A stretch of DNA of 45,379 nt, from positions 1 through 45,379 of the forward strand of contig CALCJF010000023.1 in NCBI GenBank assembly GCA_937967375.1. Reading direction: 5' to 3'. The position numbers and the translations under genes are program-made. The notes beneath the pieces were generated by a model. It did no database searches, was not told the origin of the DNA, and was given only the letters and a program-made list of their open reading frames with translations. The stretch comes from an uncultured Leucobacter sp. (lineage in GTDB: Bacteria > Actinomycetota > Actinomycetes > Actinomycetales > Microbacteriaceae). Of this stretch, positions 13,983-22,028 are shown piece by piece. How positions within the stretch are numbered: the first letter of the stretch is position 1; every line of letters begins with the position of its first letter.

Positions 13983-15160
13983 GCACCACCGTGTTGGGGC
14001 GATTCGGCCTCGTACGCATGTCGGGGCGCGATCCGCGCCAGCAGCACCGCGTCGCAAGCTCGCTCGAGCTCTTCTTTGATCTCGTGTTCGTCATCGCTGT
14101 TTCGCAGGCTTCGCAAAATCTGCACCACGGCATAGTCGAGGGTCACGCGATGGCGACTGTGTTGGCATACGCCATGATCTTCTTTGCTATCTGGTGGGCC
14201 TGGATGAACTTCACCTGGTTCGCCTCCGCGTTCGACACCGACGACTGGCTGTATCGCGTCACGACCGTCGTGCAGATGGGCGGCGTACTCGTGCTCGCCG
14301 CTGGAGTGCACGACGCCATGGTCGAGGGCGAGTGGGCGACCGTCACCTGGGGCTACGTGATCATGCGTCTTGCGATGGTCGCGCAGTGGGTGCGGCTCGC
14401 GGCATCGGATCCGGAGCTCAGGGCGGTCGCGCTGCGTTACGCGGTCGGTATCTCTGTGGTGCAGTGCATTTGGGTGGCGAGGATCGCCTTCTCGGCCGAG
14501 GTGCAGTTCTGGAGCTTCTGGCCGGCGATGGTGCTCGAGGTGCTTGTACCGGTGTGGGCCGAGCGAGCGAGAAACACTCCCTGGCACCCGCATCACATTG
14601 CTGAGCGCTACAGCCTGTTCGTGCTGATTCTGCTGGGCGAGAGCCTGCTCGCCTCTGCCAATGCGATCATCGACGCGCTGAACTCGGGCGAGCACGTTGA
14701 CGGCATCGTCGGACTCGCCGCGGCAGGTCTCGTGTTGGCCGCCGGGGTGTGGTGGATGTATTTCTCTCACGAATACGGCGAACAACTCGATTCGGCGAGT
14801 AGCGGATTCGCGTTCGGATACGCGCACTATCTGCTGTTCGCCGCGGTCGGCGCGATCTCTGCGGGTATCGAGGTCGAACTCGATCTGCTCTCAGGGGCGT
14901 CGGAACACCTGAGCACCGCGACGGCTTCGCTCTCGCTCACCGTGCCCGTAGCGGTCTTCATGGCTGTGGTCTGGCTGATCCTGCTTCGCAGCAGAATCTC
15001 CTCAACTGCATCGGTGGTGTTTCTGCTCGCCGCGTTGGCAACCCTCGCGTGCGCTCTCCTGCCGGTCATCACGGTCGTCGGGGCGGCGAGCTGCGTGGTC
15101 GTCGCGGTCGTCATCGTCGAATTGCACCGAGTTCGGCAGCGGCGAAGCTCGATGGCATAG
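13979..15160 (+). CDS. ltrA: Low temperature requirement protein A (LtrA) family membrane protein
   Basis: LtrA proteins are polytopic membrane proteins first linked to growth of Listeria at low temperature; the molecular role is unknown. The family start is clear: HRVASSLELFFDLVFVIAVSQASQNLHH at about residues 21-50. WWAWMNFTWFASAFDTDDW and HHIAERYSLFVLILLGESLLA also match. About ten to eleven hydrophobic segments span the 393 residues. The gene overlaps the SnoaL-like gene by 4 bases and is followed by a strong terminator about 100 bases later. Confidence 0.92.
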   Translation: MSTTVLGRFGLVRMSGRDPRQQHRVASSLELFFDLVFVIAVSQASQNLHHGIVEGHAMATVLAYAMIFFAIWWAWMNFTWFASAFDTDDWLYRVTTVVQMGGVLVLAAGVHDAMVEGEWATVTWGYVIMRLAMVAQWVRLAASDPELRAVALRYAVGISVVQCIWVARIAFSAEVQFWSFWPAMVLEVLVPVWAERARNTPWHPHHIAERYSLFVLILLGESLLASANAIIDALNSGEHVDGIVGLAAAGLVLAAGVWWMYFSHEYGEQLDSASSGFAFGYAHYLLFAAVGAISAGIEVELDLLSGASEHLSTATASLSLTVPVAVFMAVVWLILLRSRISSTASVVFLLAALATLACALLPVITVVGAASCVVVAVVIVELHRVRQRRSSMA

Positions 15161-15263
15161 GTGTGCTGATCGGTTTCAACCCGCATGACGCCCGGGCATC
15201 CGGGGGTAGGGACGGTCAGCGAAGATGGCCTCTGAGTCAGAGGGGTCACACCGCGAAGGAGTG

Positions 15264-15300
15264 ACGGCCAGAGATCCGAAGATCTCTGGCCGTTTGTTCT
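15264..15300 (+). terminator. Intrinsic terminator after ltrA
   Basis: Perfect 13-base stem, ACGGCCAGAGATC (15264-15276) and GATCTCTGGCCGT (15281-15293), with a CGAA loop and a T-rich tail TTGTTCT. Confidence 0.9.
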
Positions 15301-15376
15301 CGCACCAGTGAGGGCGGTTGGCGCGAGCGGTTGCTCAGCTGCGCAGAAATCCGAAGTTGCTCAGCGAACGTAGCGT

Positions 15377-15406
15377 TTGCAAAAAATATGTAGACCGGTC
15401 TATTAT
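15377..15406 (+). promoter_or_regulatory. Promoter and LmrA/YxaF-type operator of the tetR-SDR unit
   Basis: TTGCAA (15377-15382) and TATTAT (15401-15406), 18 bases apart, form a good promoter whose -10 ends 7 bases before the ATG, giving a leaderless mRNA. The perfect palindrome TAGACCGGTCTA (15391-15402) sits in the spacer and touches the -10. It closely resembles the ATAGACC-GTCTAT core bound by Bacillus LmrA/YxaF regulators, relatives of the protein encoded downstream. Confidence 0.75.
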
Positions 15407-15413
15407 TCTGAAT

Positions 15414-16013
15414 ATGGCATCTAAAGGAGACCTGACGCGGGCACGGCTCGCAGAATCCATGCTCGACCTCATCCAGACCAACGGCTACAGCGGCACCGGT
15501 CTCAACGCAGTGATCGAGCACGCTTCAGCGCCCAAGGGCTCGATCTACTTTCACTTCCCTGATGGGAAGGAAGGCATGGGGGTCGCCGCGATAGAACTCG
15601 CCGCGCAGCAGTTCGAAGCGCTGATTACGGCAGCAGTGGCTGCGTCGGGCGACCCGGGCACGGCTGCGCGCACCGTCATCGAATCCCTGGTAGCCATCGT
15701 CGGCGAGAGCGACTTCCGGCTCGGTTGCCCCGTGTCTGTTGTCACCCTCGAGATGGGCGCGGAGAACGAGCGACTGCGTCAAGCCTGCGCAACCGCCTTT
15801 AAATCCTGGATCACCCCGACGGCGGATCTCTTCGAGGCAAACGGTCTCGCCACCGAGGCGGCCCGTGATTTGGCGACCGTCGTCGTCTCCACGATCGAAG
15901 GCGCGGTCATCGTCTCACGCGCGACGCGGAGCACCCAGCCGTTGCACGCAGCCGCCAATGTCGTGACTGAACTCATCGCACATCGCATCAATACCGCAAA
16001 GGAGACCCGATGA
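15414..16013 (+). CDS. TetR/AcrR-family regulator (LmrA/YxaF subgroup)
   Basis: The N-terminal helix-turn-helix reads ARLAESMLDLIQTNGYSGTGLNAVIEHASAPKGSIYFHFPDGKEGM; GSIYFHFPDGKEGM is the LmrA/YxaF-type recognition region. The C-terminal ~140 residues are a ligand-binding domain with GCPVSVVTLEM, also typical of the subgroup. The frame is open further left to 15318, but ATG at 15414 sits 7 bases after the -10 and gives the standard N-terminus MASKGDLTRARL. The likely target is the palindrome in its own promoter. The stop overlaps the next ORF by 4 bases, so it autoregulates an operon with the SDR-hydrolase fusion and probably the GNAT gene. Confidence 0.9.
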   Translation: MASKGDLTRARLAESMLDLIQTNGYSGTGLNAVIEHASAPKGSIYFHFPDGKEGMGVAAIELAAQQFEALITAAVAASGDPGTAARTVIESLVAIVGESDFRLGCPVSVVTLEMGAENERLRQACATAFKSWITPTADLFEANGLATEAARDLATVVVSTIEGAVIVSRATRSTQPLHAAANVVTELIAHRINTAKETR

Positions 16014-17866
16014 GCGCCGAGAGCACGCCGCGACACGCCCTGATCTTTGGAGCTTCCGGTCTCATTGGGCGGCACCTCGTCATGGCTCTGGCCAAGTCCG
16101 GCGCGAACGTGACAGCGGCGGTGAGAACCACCGAGTCAGGCACTCGGGTGCTGCATTGGCTCCGCGCGCGCGGCCTGACACAACCGGTCAACATCGCAAT
16201 CATCGATTTCGATGCGCCTGAGATTATCGAGGGCGGTGCAGCGATCTTTGCAGACATCACCGAGATCCACAATTGCGCCGGATCCTTCCGATTCGGCATG
16301 CCCGCCGAAGAGGCGCGCGCTGCGAACGTCGGAATCGTCGAGAAAGTGATTGATTTCGCCTCCGGACTCCCCGAGCTGAGGCGTCTCATGCACATCTCCG
16401 GTTACCGCGTCGGTGGCCAGGATCCCACTTCAGTGCCATGGTCGGACGAGCACCGCGCGGCGGTGTACGCCGAGCTGGGCGGCTATGAGGCATCGAAGGT
16501 GGAGTCGGACGCGGTCTTCCAAGCCTGGGCTACCGAACGCGGAATCCCCTGGACCATCGTCAATCCGGCAACCGTGATTGGCGACAGCTCGACCGGAGAG
16601 TCAGACCAGCACATCGGGATCGCCACCACCATCGAACAGATGTGGCAGGGCACCGCGCCCGCGCTCCCCGCAGGAAAATCCACATTCGTTCCAGTGCTCA
16701 CAGTCGACTACATGGCGACATTCATGGCAGCGGCGGCGGTCGACCCGGAGGCTGCGGGCAGAGCGTATTGGATCCTCGACGACGCAACCCCGCCGCTTGA
16801 GGAGCTGTTCACCCATATTGGTCTGCATCTTGGCGCGAAGGTCCCAAGCCTGAGAATCCCGGTCGGTATCATCAAGCGTCTTCCCCGATGGGCCACCAAA
16901 GCGGATCCCGAAACCCTCGGCTTCCTGTCCTCAGATCGGTACCCGACAGGACCAGCTATCGAGCTCGCCGCAAAGCATCGCATCGCGATGCCCGACGTGA
17001 GAGTCTCGCTAGAACGCTGGTCAGACTACATGGCCGCACACCGATTCGGATCGTCGAAGGGCGACGAGCGGAGGATCATCGAGGCTGGAGGCGTGAGGAC
17101 ATTCGAGCTCGGCGAATCGGGTGCCAGCAGCCTGATCTTCCCGGGCCTGCCGGTCAACGCTGACACCTGGGCAGAGGTCGCCGCAGGCATCGGAGCGCGA
17201 GCCGTCGACCTTCCCGGGCTTGGCCTGAGCGGCGGGTCGGGAGTTCGGGACTGGGAGCGCTGGCTGCCTGCGCTACTGGGCGATGAGCCCGTCGAACTCA
17301 TCGGTCATTCGATAGGAGCGGCCGTAGCCGTGCTCGCGGCAGACCGTTTTCCCTCTCGAATCTCATCGCTCACTCTGGTCGCACCGTTCTTCCTCCAACC
17401 ATTTGCGGGTGCGGGCACCAGGTTGCGGCCGCTGGTAAGTGGTTACTTGCGCAGTGTTGACGCAACACAGCTGTCGCATCGACTCACCGGGTCGGATGCG
17501 AGCGCGGCTATGCTCGAGAGTACCGTCGACGACCTCAAACGCGGGCGCGCCTCGAACGTCGCTCGCTACCTCGCCCTTGCAGGATCGAAGAGGTGGCGGG
17601 CCGAGTTGGAAAGCATGCTCAAACGATTCGCCGGCCCCATCCGCATCATCACGGGGAGCAACGACCCGCTCAACCGGGCTGTCGCAGACGAGCTTGCGGC
17701 GCTCCCAAACGTCAGTCTCGTCTCGGTACCCGGTGCCCGACACCATCCACAGCTCACCCACAGCGATGACCTCATCGAGTTACTCAAGGGATCGAAGAGT
17801 GAGGCGCTCCGATTGCCGTCAAATCCGAGACAACTAGCAACCGAACTCTCGACAGTTCAGAATTGA
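16010..17866 (+). CDS. Fusion of extended SDR (NAD-dependent epimerase/reductase-like) with C-terminal alpha/beta hydrolase
   Basis: Residues ~8-350 form an extended short-chain dehydrogenase: GASGLIGRHLV for NAD(P) binding, INCAGS-like HNCAGSFRF, and the catalytic pair in YEASK (Tyr159, Lys163), followed by WTIVNPATVIGDS. Residues ~360-595 form an alpha/beta hydrolase: LIFPGLPVNADTW, LPGLGLSGGSG, the nucleophile elbow LIGHSIGAAVAV (Ser about 433), ITGSNDPLNR with the acid, and GARHHPQLTH with the His. Both halves keep their catalytic residues. One chain may therefore oxidise or reduce and hydrolyse the same small lipid or lactone. It overlaps the tetR stop by 4 bases and precedes a GNAT gene by 12 bases. 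Substrate is unknown. Confidence 0.87.
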   Translation: MSAESTPRHALIFGASGLIGRHLVMALAKSGANVTAAVRTTESGTRVLHWLRARGLTQPVNIAIIDFDAPEIIEGGAAIFADITEIHNCAGSFRFGMPAEEARAANVGIVEKVIDFASGLPELRRLMHISGYRVGGQDPTSVPWSDEHRAAVYAELGGYEASKVESDAVFQAWATERGIPWTIVNPATVIGDSSTGESDQHIGIATTIEQMWQGTAPALPAGKSTFVPVLTVDYMATFMAAAAVDPEAAGRAYWILDDATPPLEELFTHIGLHLGAKVPSLRIPVGIIKRLPRWATKADPETLGFLSSDRYPTGPAIELAAKHRIAMPDVRVSLERWSDYMAAHRFGSSKGDERRIIEAGGVRTFELGESGASSLIFPGLPVNADTWAEVAAGIGARAVDLPGLGLSGGSGVRDWERWLPALLGDEPVELIGHSIGAAVAVLAADRFPSRISSLTLVAPFFLQPFAGAGTRLRPLVSGYLRSVDATQLSHRLTGSDASAAMLESTVDDLKRGRASNVARYLALAGSKRWRAELESMLKRFAGPIRIITGSNDPLNRAVADELAALPNVSLVSVPGARHHPQLTHSDDLIELLKGSKSEALRLPSNPRQLATELSTVQN

Positions 17867-17878
17867 GACGAGCTTCAC

Positions 17879-18553
17879 GTGAGAAGCAACACATTCCCTA
17901 CCGGAGTACGCCGGGCAACGCATGACGATCTCGCTGAAATGACCCGCATTCTCACTTCCGCTTTCTTGGATGATCCCGTGTGGGGGCCATCATTTCCCGA
18001 CCGTACGACGCGCCCGCGGGTGGCGAGCACCTACTGGCGATTCATGGTCGGGGAGGCGTTGCGCTTCTCAGAGTCGCGAGTGTTGGTTGGAGAAGCTGAA
18101 AGCAACGGCGACCGCGCAGGGGGAAAAGCAGAAAGTACCCTCCATGCGGTGTCCGTTTGGTATCCCCCGGGAGAGGACGAGATCTCTGTCGAGGCGCATG
18201 CCACGTATGAGACCCTCGTTGGTGAACTGCTTGGCCCTGAGGCGGCGAGCGCCTTGGAGCGAGCCGGCACGCAATTCGCTGAGGCAAGACCAAAGAGCCC
18301 TCACGCCTACTTAACGCTGCTCGGTGTTGCGCCCGAAGCCCGCGGCCGTGGGCTCGGAATGGCACTGCTTCGCACAGCCCTTGCACAGTACGACCGTGCG
18401 GGAATCCCGACTTACCTTGAATCTTCGAACCCCGTGAACGACGCTCGCTACGAGAAGCTCGGATACCGCCGTCACGCGGTTGTCGAACTCGCAAGCGGCG
18501 CGCGCGTACAGACCTACTGGAGGAATCCGCTAGACGCGCCGCTTGCCCCTTGA
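17879..18553 (+). CDS. GNAT-family N-acetyltransferase
   Basis: The acetyl-CoA-binding motif A is LLGVAPEARGRGLGMALLRTAL at about residues 143-164, followed by YLESSNPVNDARYEKLGY, the usual motif B with a catalytic-type Tyr. The N-terminus, RRATHDDLAEMTRILTSAFLDDPVWG, is typical of small-molecule acetyltransferases. Length is 224 residues. The GTG start follows the SDR-hydrolase stop by 12 bases, so it is probably the third gene of the TetR-controlled unit. Substrate is unknown. Confidence 0.85.
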   Translation: MRSNTFPTGVRRATHDDLAEMTRILTSAFLDDPVWGPSFPDRTTRPRVASTYWRFMVGEALRFSESRVLVGEAESNGDRAGGKAESTLHAVSVWYPPGEDEISVEAHATYETLVGELLGPEAASALERAGTQFAEARPKSPHAYLTLLGVAPEARGRGLGMALLRTALAQYDRAGIPTYLESSNPVNDARYEKLGYRRHAVVELASGARVQTYWRNPLDAPLAP

Positions 18554-18731
18554 CGAGATTCCTGCTTCCCGTCGAGTTCAAGCTCGTTGGCCGTGCGAGA
18601 GGTGGCCTATGCCGGATGCTGATAGCAACCGCGCTCGTCGCCACAGTTCAAACTGCGTGTTCAGCCGCAGACGACAAGGGCGTTGACGGCACCAGTTCGA
18701 CTGGTAGGCATGCCTGCGAATCAGAGGTGCA

Positions 18732-19196
18732 TCACTTTCGCGTCGGTTTGGCATCGTAGGTGACCCAAGTGGTGCGGGTGGCGAGAGTGTTATAGAGAGC
18801 CTGCGCTTGATGATTGTCTTCCGCAGTCATCCATTGCACCCCGGCGCGGCCTTCGGCGGTGGCCATGTCGGTGAGACGTCCGATGAGTGCCCGCCCGACT
18901 CCGCGGCCGCGAGCTGCGGGAATGGTGAAGAGGTCGTCGAGAAAAATATGGCTCGTGCCGGTGTATGGCGAAGAGAACCGGCGGTGATGGGCGAATCCGA
19001 GAATCTCGCCGTCGGACTCGGCAACAAGTGCTTTGCACTCGTGGGCCGGGTCCATGAACCAGCCCCACGCGCGGGAGACGACTTCTTCGGATGCCTCGAG
19101 TCTGTAGAACTCGCGGTAGGCACGAAAGAGGACGCGCCACTGATCTTCATCAGTAGCGGCGAGGAAGCGGACGGTCGGTGCGATCTTCGTGGTCAT
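18732..19196 (-). CDS. GNAT-family N-acetyltransferase
   Basis: Compact 154-residue GNAT: motif A is LDDLFTIPAARGRGVGRALIGRL at about residues 85-107 and motif B is VQWMTAEDNHQAQALYNTLATRTTWVTY. HIFLDDLFTIP and a C-terminal Tyr are typical of the PA4794/YitH-like small acetyltransferases. AAGGAG lies 8 bases upstream of the ATG. The gene converges on the previous GNAT gene, and the two proteins are not close relatives. Confidence 0.88.
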   Translation of the reverse strand: MTTKIAPTVRFLAATDEDQWRVLFRAYREFYRLEASEEVVSRAWGWFMDPAHECKALVAESDGEILGFAHHRRFSSPYTGTSHIFLDDLFTIPAARGRGVGRALIGRLTDMATAEGRAGVQWMTAEDNHQAQALYNTLATRTTWVTYDAKPTRK

Positions 19197-19714
19197 TGAT
19201 ATCTCCTTGAGACTTTGAGGTTGTGGAGCCGTTGCTGCTGCGCCCTGCGGAACAGCTCGCGTTTCGCGCGGCTCGTCGAATCAGATTGGTGATGCTCGCC
19301 TATGAACTCACGCCGGCCTCCTTCCCCGGGCTCGCCATCGGCATGGGGCAGGCGCGAGGGAAACCTCACAGCCCGCGAGTAGCGGAGAGCTCCCGAACGC
19401 CCCAGCCGCGGTCACGACGAAAGGGAGCAACACCCCATGAAGCCGCGCCTGCAGAACCGGTCGAGCACTTTGGAGAGCAACCACTCGAACCAGCACGGGC
19501 GCCCCGCCGCTGCCGCCCGGGTTGCTCCGGGCGCGATCAAGAACGACCCGGCGAAGTTGAAAAGTGCCGAAAGGAACCCGGTGACAGCGGCGCAGACCGA
19601 TAAGTCCTGCGGCGCCACAGCTGCCTGATTCATGCCCACGTAATCGGAGCAACGAGAGCAGGCCTTGCCGGTAACGGACTTGCAAAACTATGAGTAACGT
19701 TATCTACTAGCTTC
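19197..19714. other. Gene-poor 518-base stretch with possible gene remnants
   Basis: No convincing gene lies here. A minus-strand frame at 19412-19639 encodes a partly hydrophobic segment (AAVTGFLSALFNFAGSFLIA) that could be a relic of a membrane transporter; MocR regulators often sit beside one. A plus-strand frame at 19437-19628 has an AAGGGAG ribosome-binding site, but its protein is basic, low-complexity and unrecognisable. The right end carries the promoter of the MocR gene. Confidence 0.4.
19680..19706 (+). promoter_or_regulatory. Promoter of the MocR-type regulator
   Basis: TTGCAA (19680-19685) and TATCTA (19701-19706) lie 8 bases before the ATG, giving a nearly leaderless transcript. 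The 15-base spacer is short. A small palindrome, TAACGTTA (19695-19702), overlaps the -10 and may be an operator. Confidence 0.45.
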
Positions 19715-21094
19715 ATGTCCAATGATAACAGAGCATCGGAGATTGCGGCCCTACTGCGCCATCGGGTGTCAGCTGCGCCATCCGGAGAGCAGCTACCCGG
19801 GGTGCGTGAACTGTCCAAAGAGTTCCAGGCGAGCGCCGCCACCGTCTCCGCCGCTCTCGCCGAACTCAGCGCCCTGGGGCTGGTGCGAGCAGAGCCGGGC
19901 AGAGGCACCTTCGTCGCCGAGCGCGGGCGACTCGCAGAGCCCGACTTCGCGTGGCAGTCGCAGGCGCTCGGCCCTTCCCGCGTGGATGCCGACCGGGCGT
20001 CCCGCCTGGGGGAATACGGCACCCCCGAGCACATTCCGCTCTCCTGGGGATACCTCGCAGCCGAGCTCCTTCCGAACGAGGAACTGCACCGGATCGGTGC
20101 GCGCGCAGCCAAGAGCAACCGGGCGTGGATGATGACCCCACCCGCAGGATCGCCAGAGCTTCGCCGCGTATTCGCCGCCGAGTACCGAGCCGACCCCGGC
20201 GACGTGCTCATCGTCTCCGGCGGACAACAGGGGCTCGTGTTTGCGATGCGAACCCTTGCCGAACCGGGCTCAACCGTCATCACCGAGAGCCCGAGCTACC
20301 CGGGCGCGATCCTCGCCGCCCAAAGTGCGGGCCTCACCCTCGCGTCAGTACCCGCCGACCGGGACGGCATCATCGTCGAGCGACTCGCCGACGCGATCGA
20401 ACGCACCCGCGCACGCGTGATCTACCTGCAACCCAGCTACGCGAACCCCACCGGCGCAGTGCTCAGCCCGGAGCGACGCACCCAGGTACTCGAACTTGCA
20501 GCAAAGCATGGGGCCTTCATCATCGAAGACGACTGGGCCCGGCACCTCGGCATCGACGGGCGCACCCCGCCACCACTCATCACCGAGGATGCCGACGGCC
20601 ACGTCGTCACGGTCACCACGCTTTCGAAGCCCGCCTCGCCAGGACTCAGGCTTGGTGCGATAATTGCGCGCGGCCCCGCGGGCGACCGGCTCCGCGCCTC
20701 GCGAACGGCCGACGACCTCTGCGTCGCACCCATGGTGCAAGAGATCGCTCTGAGCCTGCTCACATCGAACGCTTGGCCGCGACATATCAAACGCCTGCGC
20801 ACTGAACTCGCCGAACGCCGCGATACCCTCAACGCCGCTATCCGCCAGCACCTGCCGAGCATTCGCATCCAGAGTGCGCCGAACGGCGGCATCCACCTTT
20901 GGGCACGGCTGCCTCACGGCGCCGACACCCGACAGATCAGCGCTGCTGCCTACGCCGCCGGTGTACTCGTCGGAGACGGGCGGCACTTCTTCGTAGACGA
21001 GCCCCCGGCCCCATTCCTGCGATTCTCCTACGGCGCAGCCACCTCCGCCCAGATCGCTGAAGGCGTCGCGCGACTCACCCGCACCCTCACCTGA
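19715..21094 (+). CDS. MocR-type regulator (GntR winged helix fused to class I aminotransferase domain)
   Basis: Residues ~5-70 are a GntR winged helix (LPGVRELSKEFQASAATVSAALAELSALGLVRAEPGRGTFVA). Residues ~100-459 are a fold-type I aminotransferase with SGGQQGLVFAMRTL, YLQPSYANPTGAVL, IIEDDW, and the PLP-binding Lys in TTLSKPASPGLRLG. MocR regulators sense PLP or amino-acid derivatives through this domain and usually control a neighbouring vitamin B6, GABA or transport gene. No intact partner lies next to it; the 500 bases upstream may hold a decayed one. Length of 459 residues is normal. Confidence 0.92.
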   Translation: MSNDNRASEIAALLRHRVSAAPSGEQLPGVRELSKEFQASAATVSAALAELSALGLVRAEPGRGTFVAERGRLAEPDFAWQSQALGPSRVDADRASRLGEYGTPEHIPLSWGYLAAELLPNEELHRIGARAAKSNRAWMMTPPAGSPELRRVFAAEYRADPGDVLIVSGGQQGLVFAMRTLAEPGSTVITESPSYPGAILAAQSAGLTLASVPADRDGIIVERLADAIERTRARVIYLQPSYANPTGAVLSPERRTQVLELAAKHGAFIIEDDWARHLGIDGRTPPPLITEDADGHVVTVTTLSKPASPGLRLGAIIARGPAGDRLRASRTADDLCVAPMVQEIALSLLTSNAWPRHIKRLRTELAERRDTLNAAIRQHLPSIRIQSAPNGGIHLWARLPHGADTRQISAAAYAAGVLVGDGRHFFVDEPPAPFLRFSYGAATSAQIAEGVARLTRTLT

Positions 21095-21140
21095 CGTATT
21101 TACCGAGCGGTTTCGGGGCACCCCTTCAACAGACACAAGC

Positions 21141-21164
21141 AACGGGTGGGATAGTCCCGTTTCG
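21141..21164. terminator. Weak hairpin between convergent mocR and tetR genes
   Basis: AACGGG (21141-21146) and CCCGTT (21156-21161) form a 6-base stem around 9 bases, followed by TTTCG. It lies 47 bases after the mocR stop and could be a weak terminator. Confidence 0.35.
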
Positions 21165-21264
21165 ACTAGCTCGCCCGTGACGACCGCACCATCGTCACCC
21201 TTGCCGCCACGACGACTGGATGAAGCCAGACACAGACACGACTCTCCGAAGGCAAAGGAGTTTC

Positions 21265-21978
21265 TCACGGGTGCTGAGCGCCACGAAGCCCGCTGTGAAC
21301 CGAGATTGAGCGCGTCCAGCCACTCGCGTGCAGACGCTGCACGCCGACGAGGATGAGATCAAGTGCGAAGGCAAACTCGGCTTCGTCGTCGCAGGCCTCC
21401 CCAGCATGAGGGGACGTCGTGGCCATTTGCGCGATTGCGGGATATGAGGCTGCGAATGCAGCCATCGCACGAGCCCGCTGCTCGGGGTTCTCGGGGATCT
21501 GCGGCGTTGGCAGCACATCGCGAGTGAAACCCCACATGCGCGTAGAAAGCGCGTGCATTGTGTGGTGCACGAGGTCGGCAGAGAGCCCTCCTGCGAACAT
21601 CCCGGCCATCAAGGAGTCCATATAGTGCAGGGTTCCCGGCGTGGCCAGCGAGCGCGATTCGATCGCTTCCCGAGCCCAGGGATGAGCGGCCAAGGCCCTC
21701 CGAGCTGCGAAGATGTGGGCCCTGGTCGTCTCTGCCCAGTCTGGGGCTGACGAAACAGCAGGAATGTCGTCGATCACGCGATCGATCATTAGGCCGATCA
21801 GTTCTGAGTGATTGGCTACATGTTTGTAGAGCGCCATTGGGGTCACGCTCAGCTGATCTGCCACTCCGCGCATACTCGCCCGCTCCAAGCCTTGGGAGTC
21901 TGCAACGGTGATTGCCGCGCTCACGATGAGTTCACGATCAAGACGCGTTCGCTTCGGTCGAGAGGAATGTGTTGACAC
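21265..21978 (-). CDS. TetR-family transcriptional regulator with tetracycline-repressor-like C-terminus
   Basis: The DNA-binding region is LDRELIVSAAITVADSQGLERASMRGVADQLSVTPMALYKHVANHSELIGLMID, where PMALYKHV is the recognition-helix signature of TetR-class repressors. The C-terminal domain resembles TetR_C, with HPWAREAIESRSLATPGTLHYMDSLMAGMFAGGLSAD. Length is 237 residues. The GTG start at 21978 is leaderless-like, with TATACG 8 bases upstream on the minus strand. It diverges from a DUF4386 gene, and two near-identical palindromic repeats lie between and inside the two genes, making the DUF4386 gene and itself the likely targets. Confidence 0.9.
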   Translation of the reverse strand: MSTHSSRPKRTRLDRELIVSAAITVADSQGLERASMRGVADQLSVTPMALYKHVANHSELIGLMIDRVIDDIPAVSSAPDWAETTRAHIFAARRALAAHPWAREAIESRSLATPGTLHYMDSLMAGMFAGGLSADLVHHTMHALSTRMWGFTRDVLPTPQIPENPEQRARAMAAFAASYPAIAQMATTSPHAGEACDDEAEFAFALDLILVGVQRLHASGWTRSISVHSGLRGAQHP

Positions 21979-22028
21979 GCATACAGCGTATACCTACGAT
22001 AGACGAATGAAAGCATACGCCGTATACC
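21972..22028 (+). promoter_or_regulatory. Divergent promoter with twin operators (TetR / DUF4386)
   Basis: TTGACA (21972-21977) and TACGAT (21995-22000), with a 17-base spacer, place the transcription start at the ATG at 22007. Two 16-base repeats differ at 2 positions: GCATACAGCGTATACC (21979-21994) and GCATACGCCGTATACC (22013-22028). Each is built on ATAC-N3-GTAT. The first fills the -35/-10 spacer; the second lies over codons 3-8 of the DUF4386 gene. Confidence 0.8.

Noticed and set aside
18550..18759. 69-codon frame after the GNAT gene with a possible signal-peptide-like part (MLIATALVATVQTAC)
   Set aside because: The putative lipobox (QTAC) is poor, there is no ribosome-binding site, and the end overlaps a convergent GNAT gene; at most a relic of a lipoprotein gene.
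19437..19628. 63-codon frame with AAGGGAG upstream
   Set aside because: Composition is low-complexity and basic with no recognisable fold; not enough to call a gene.
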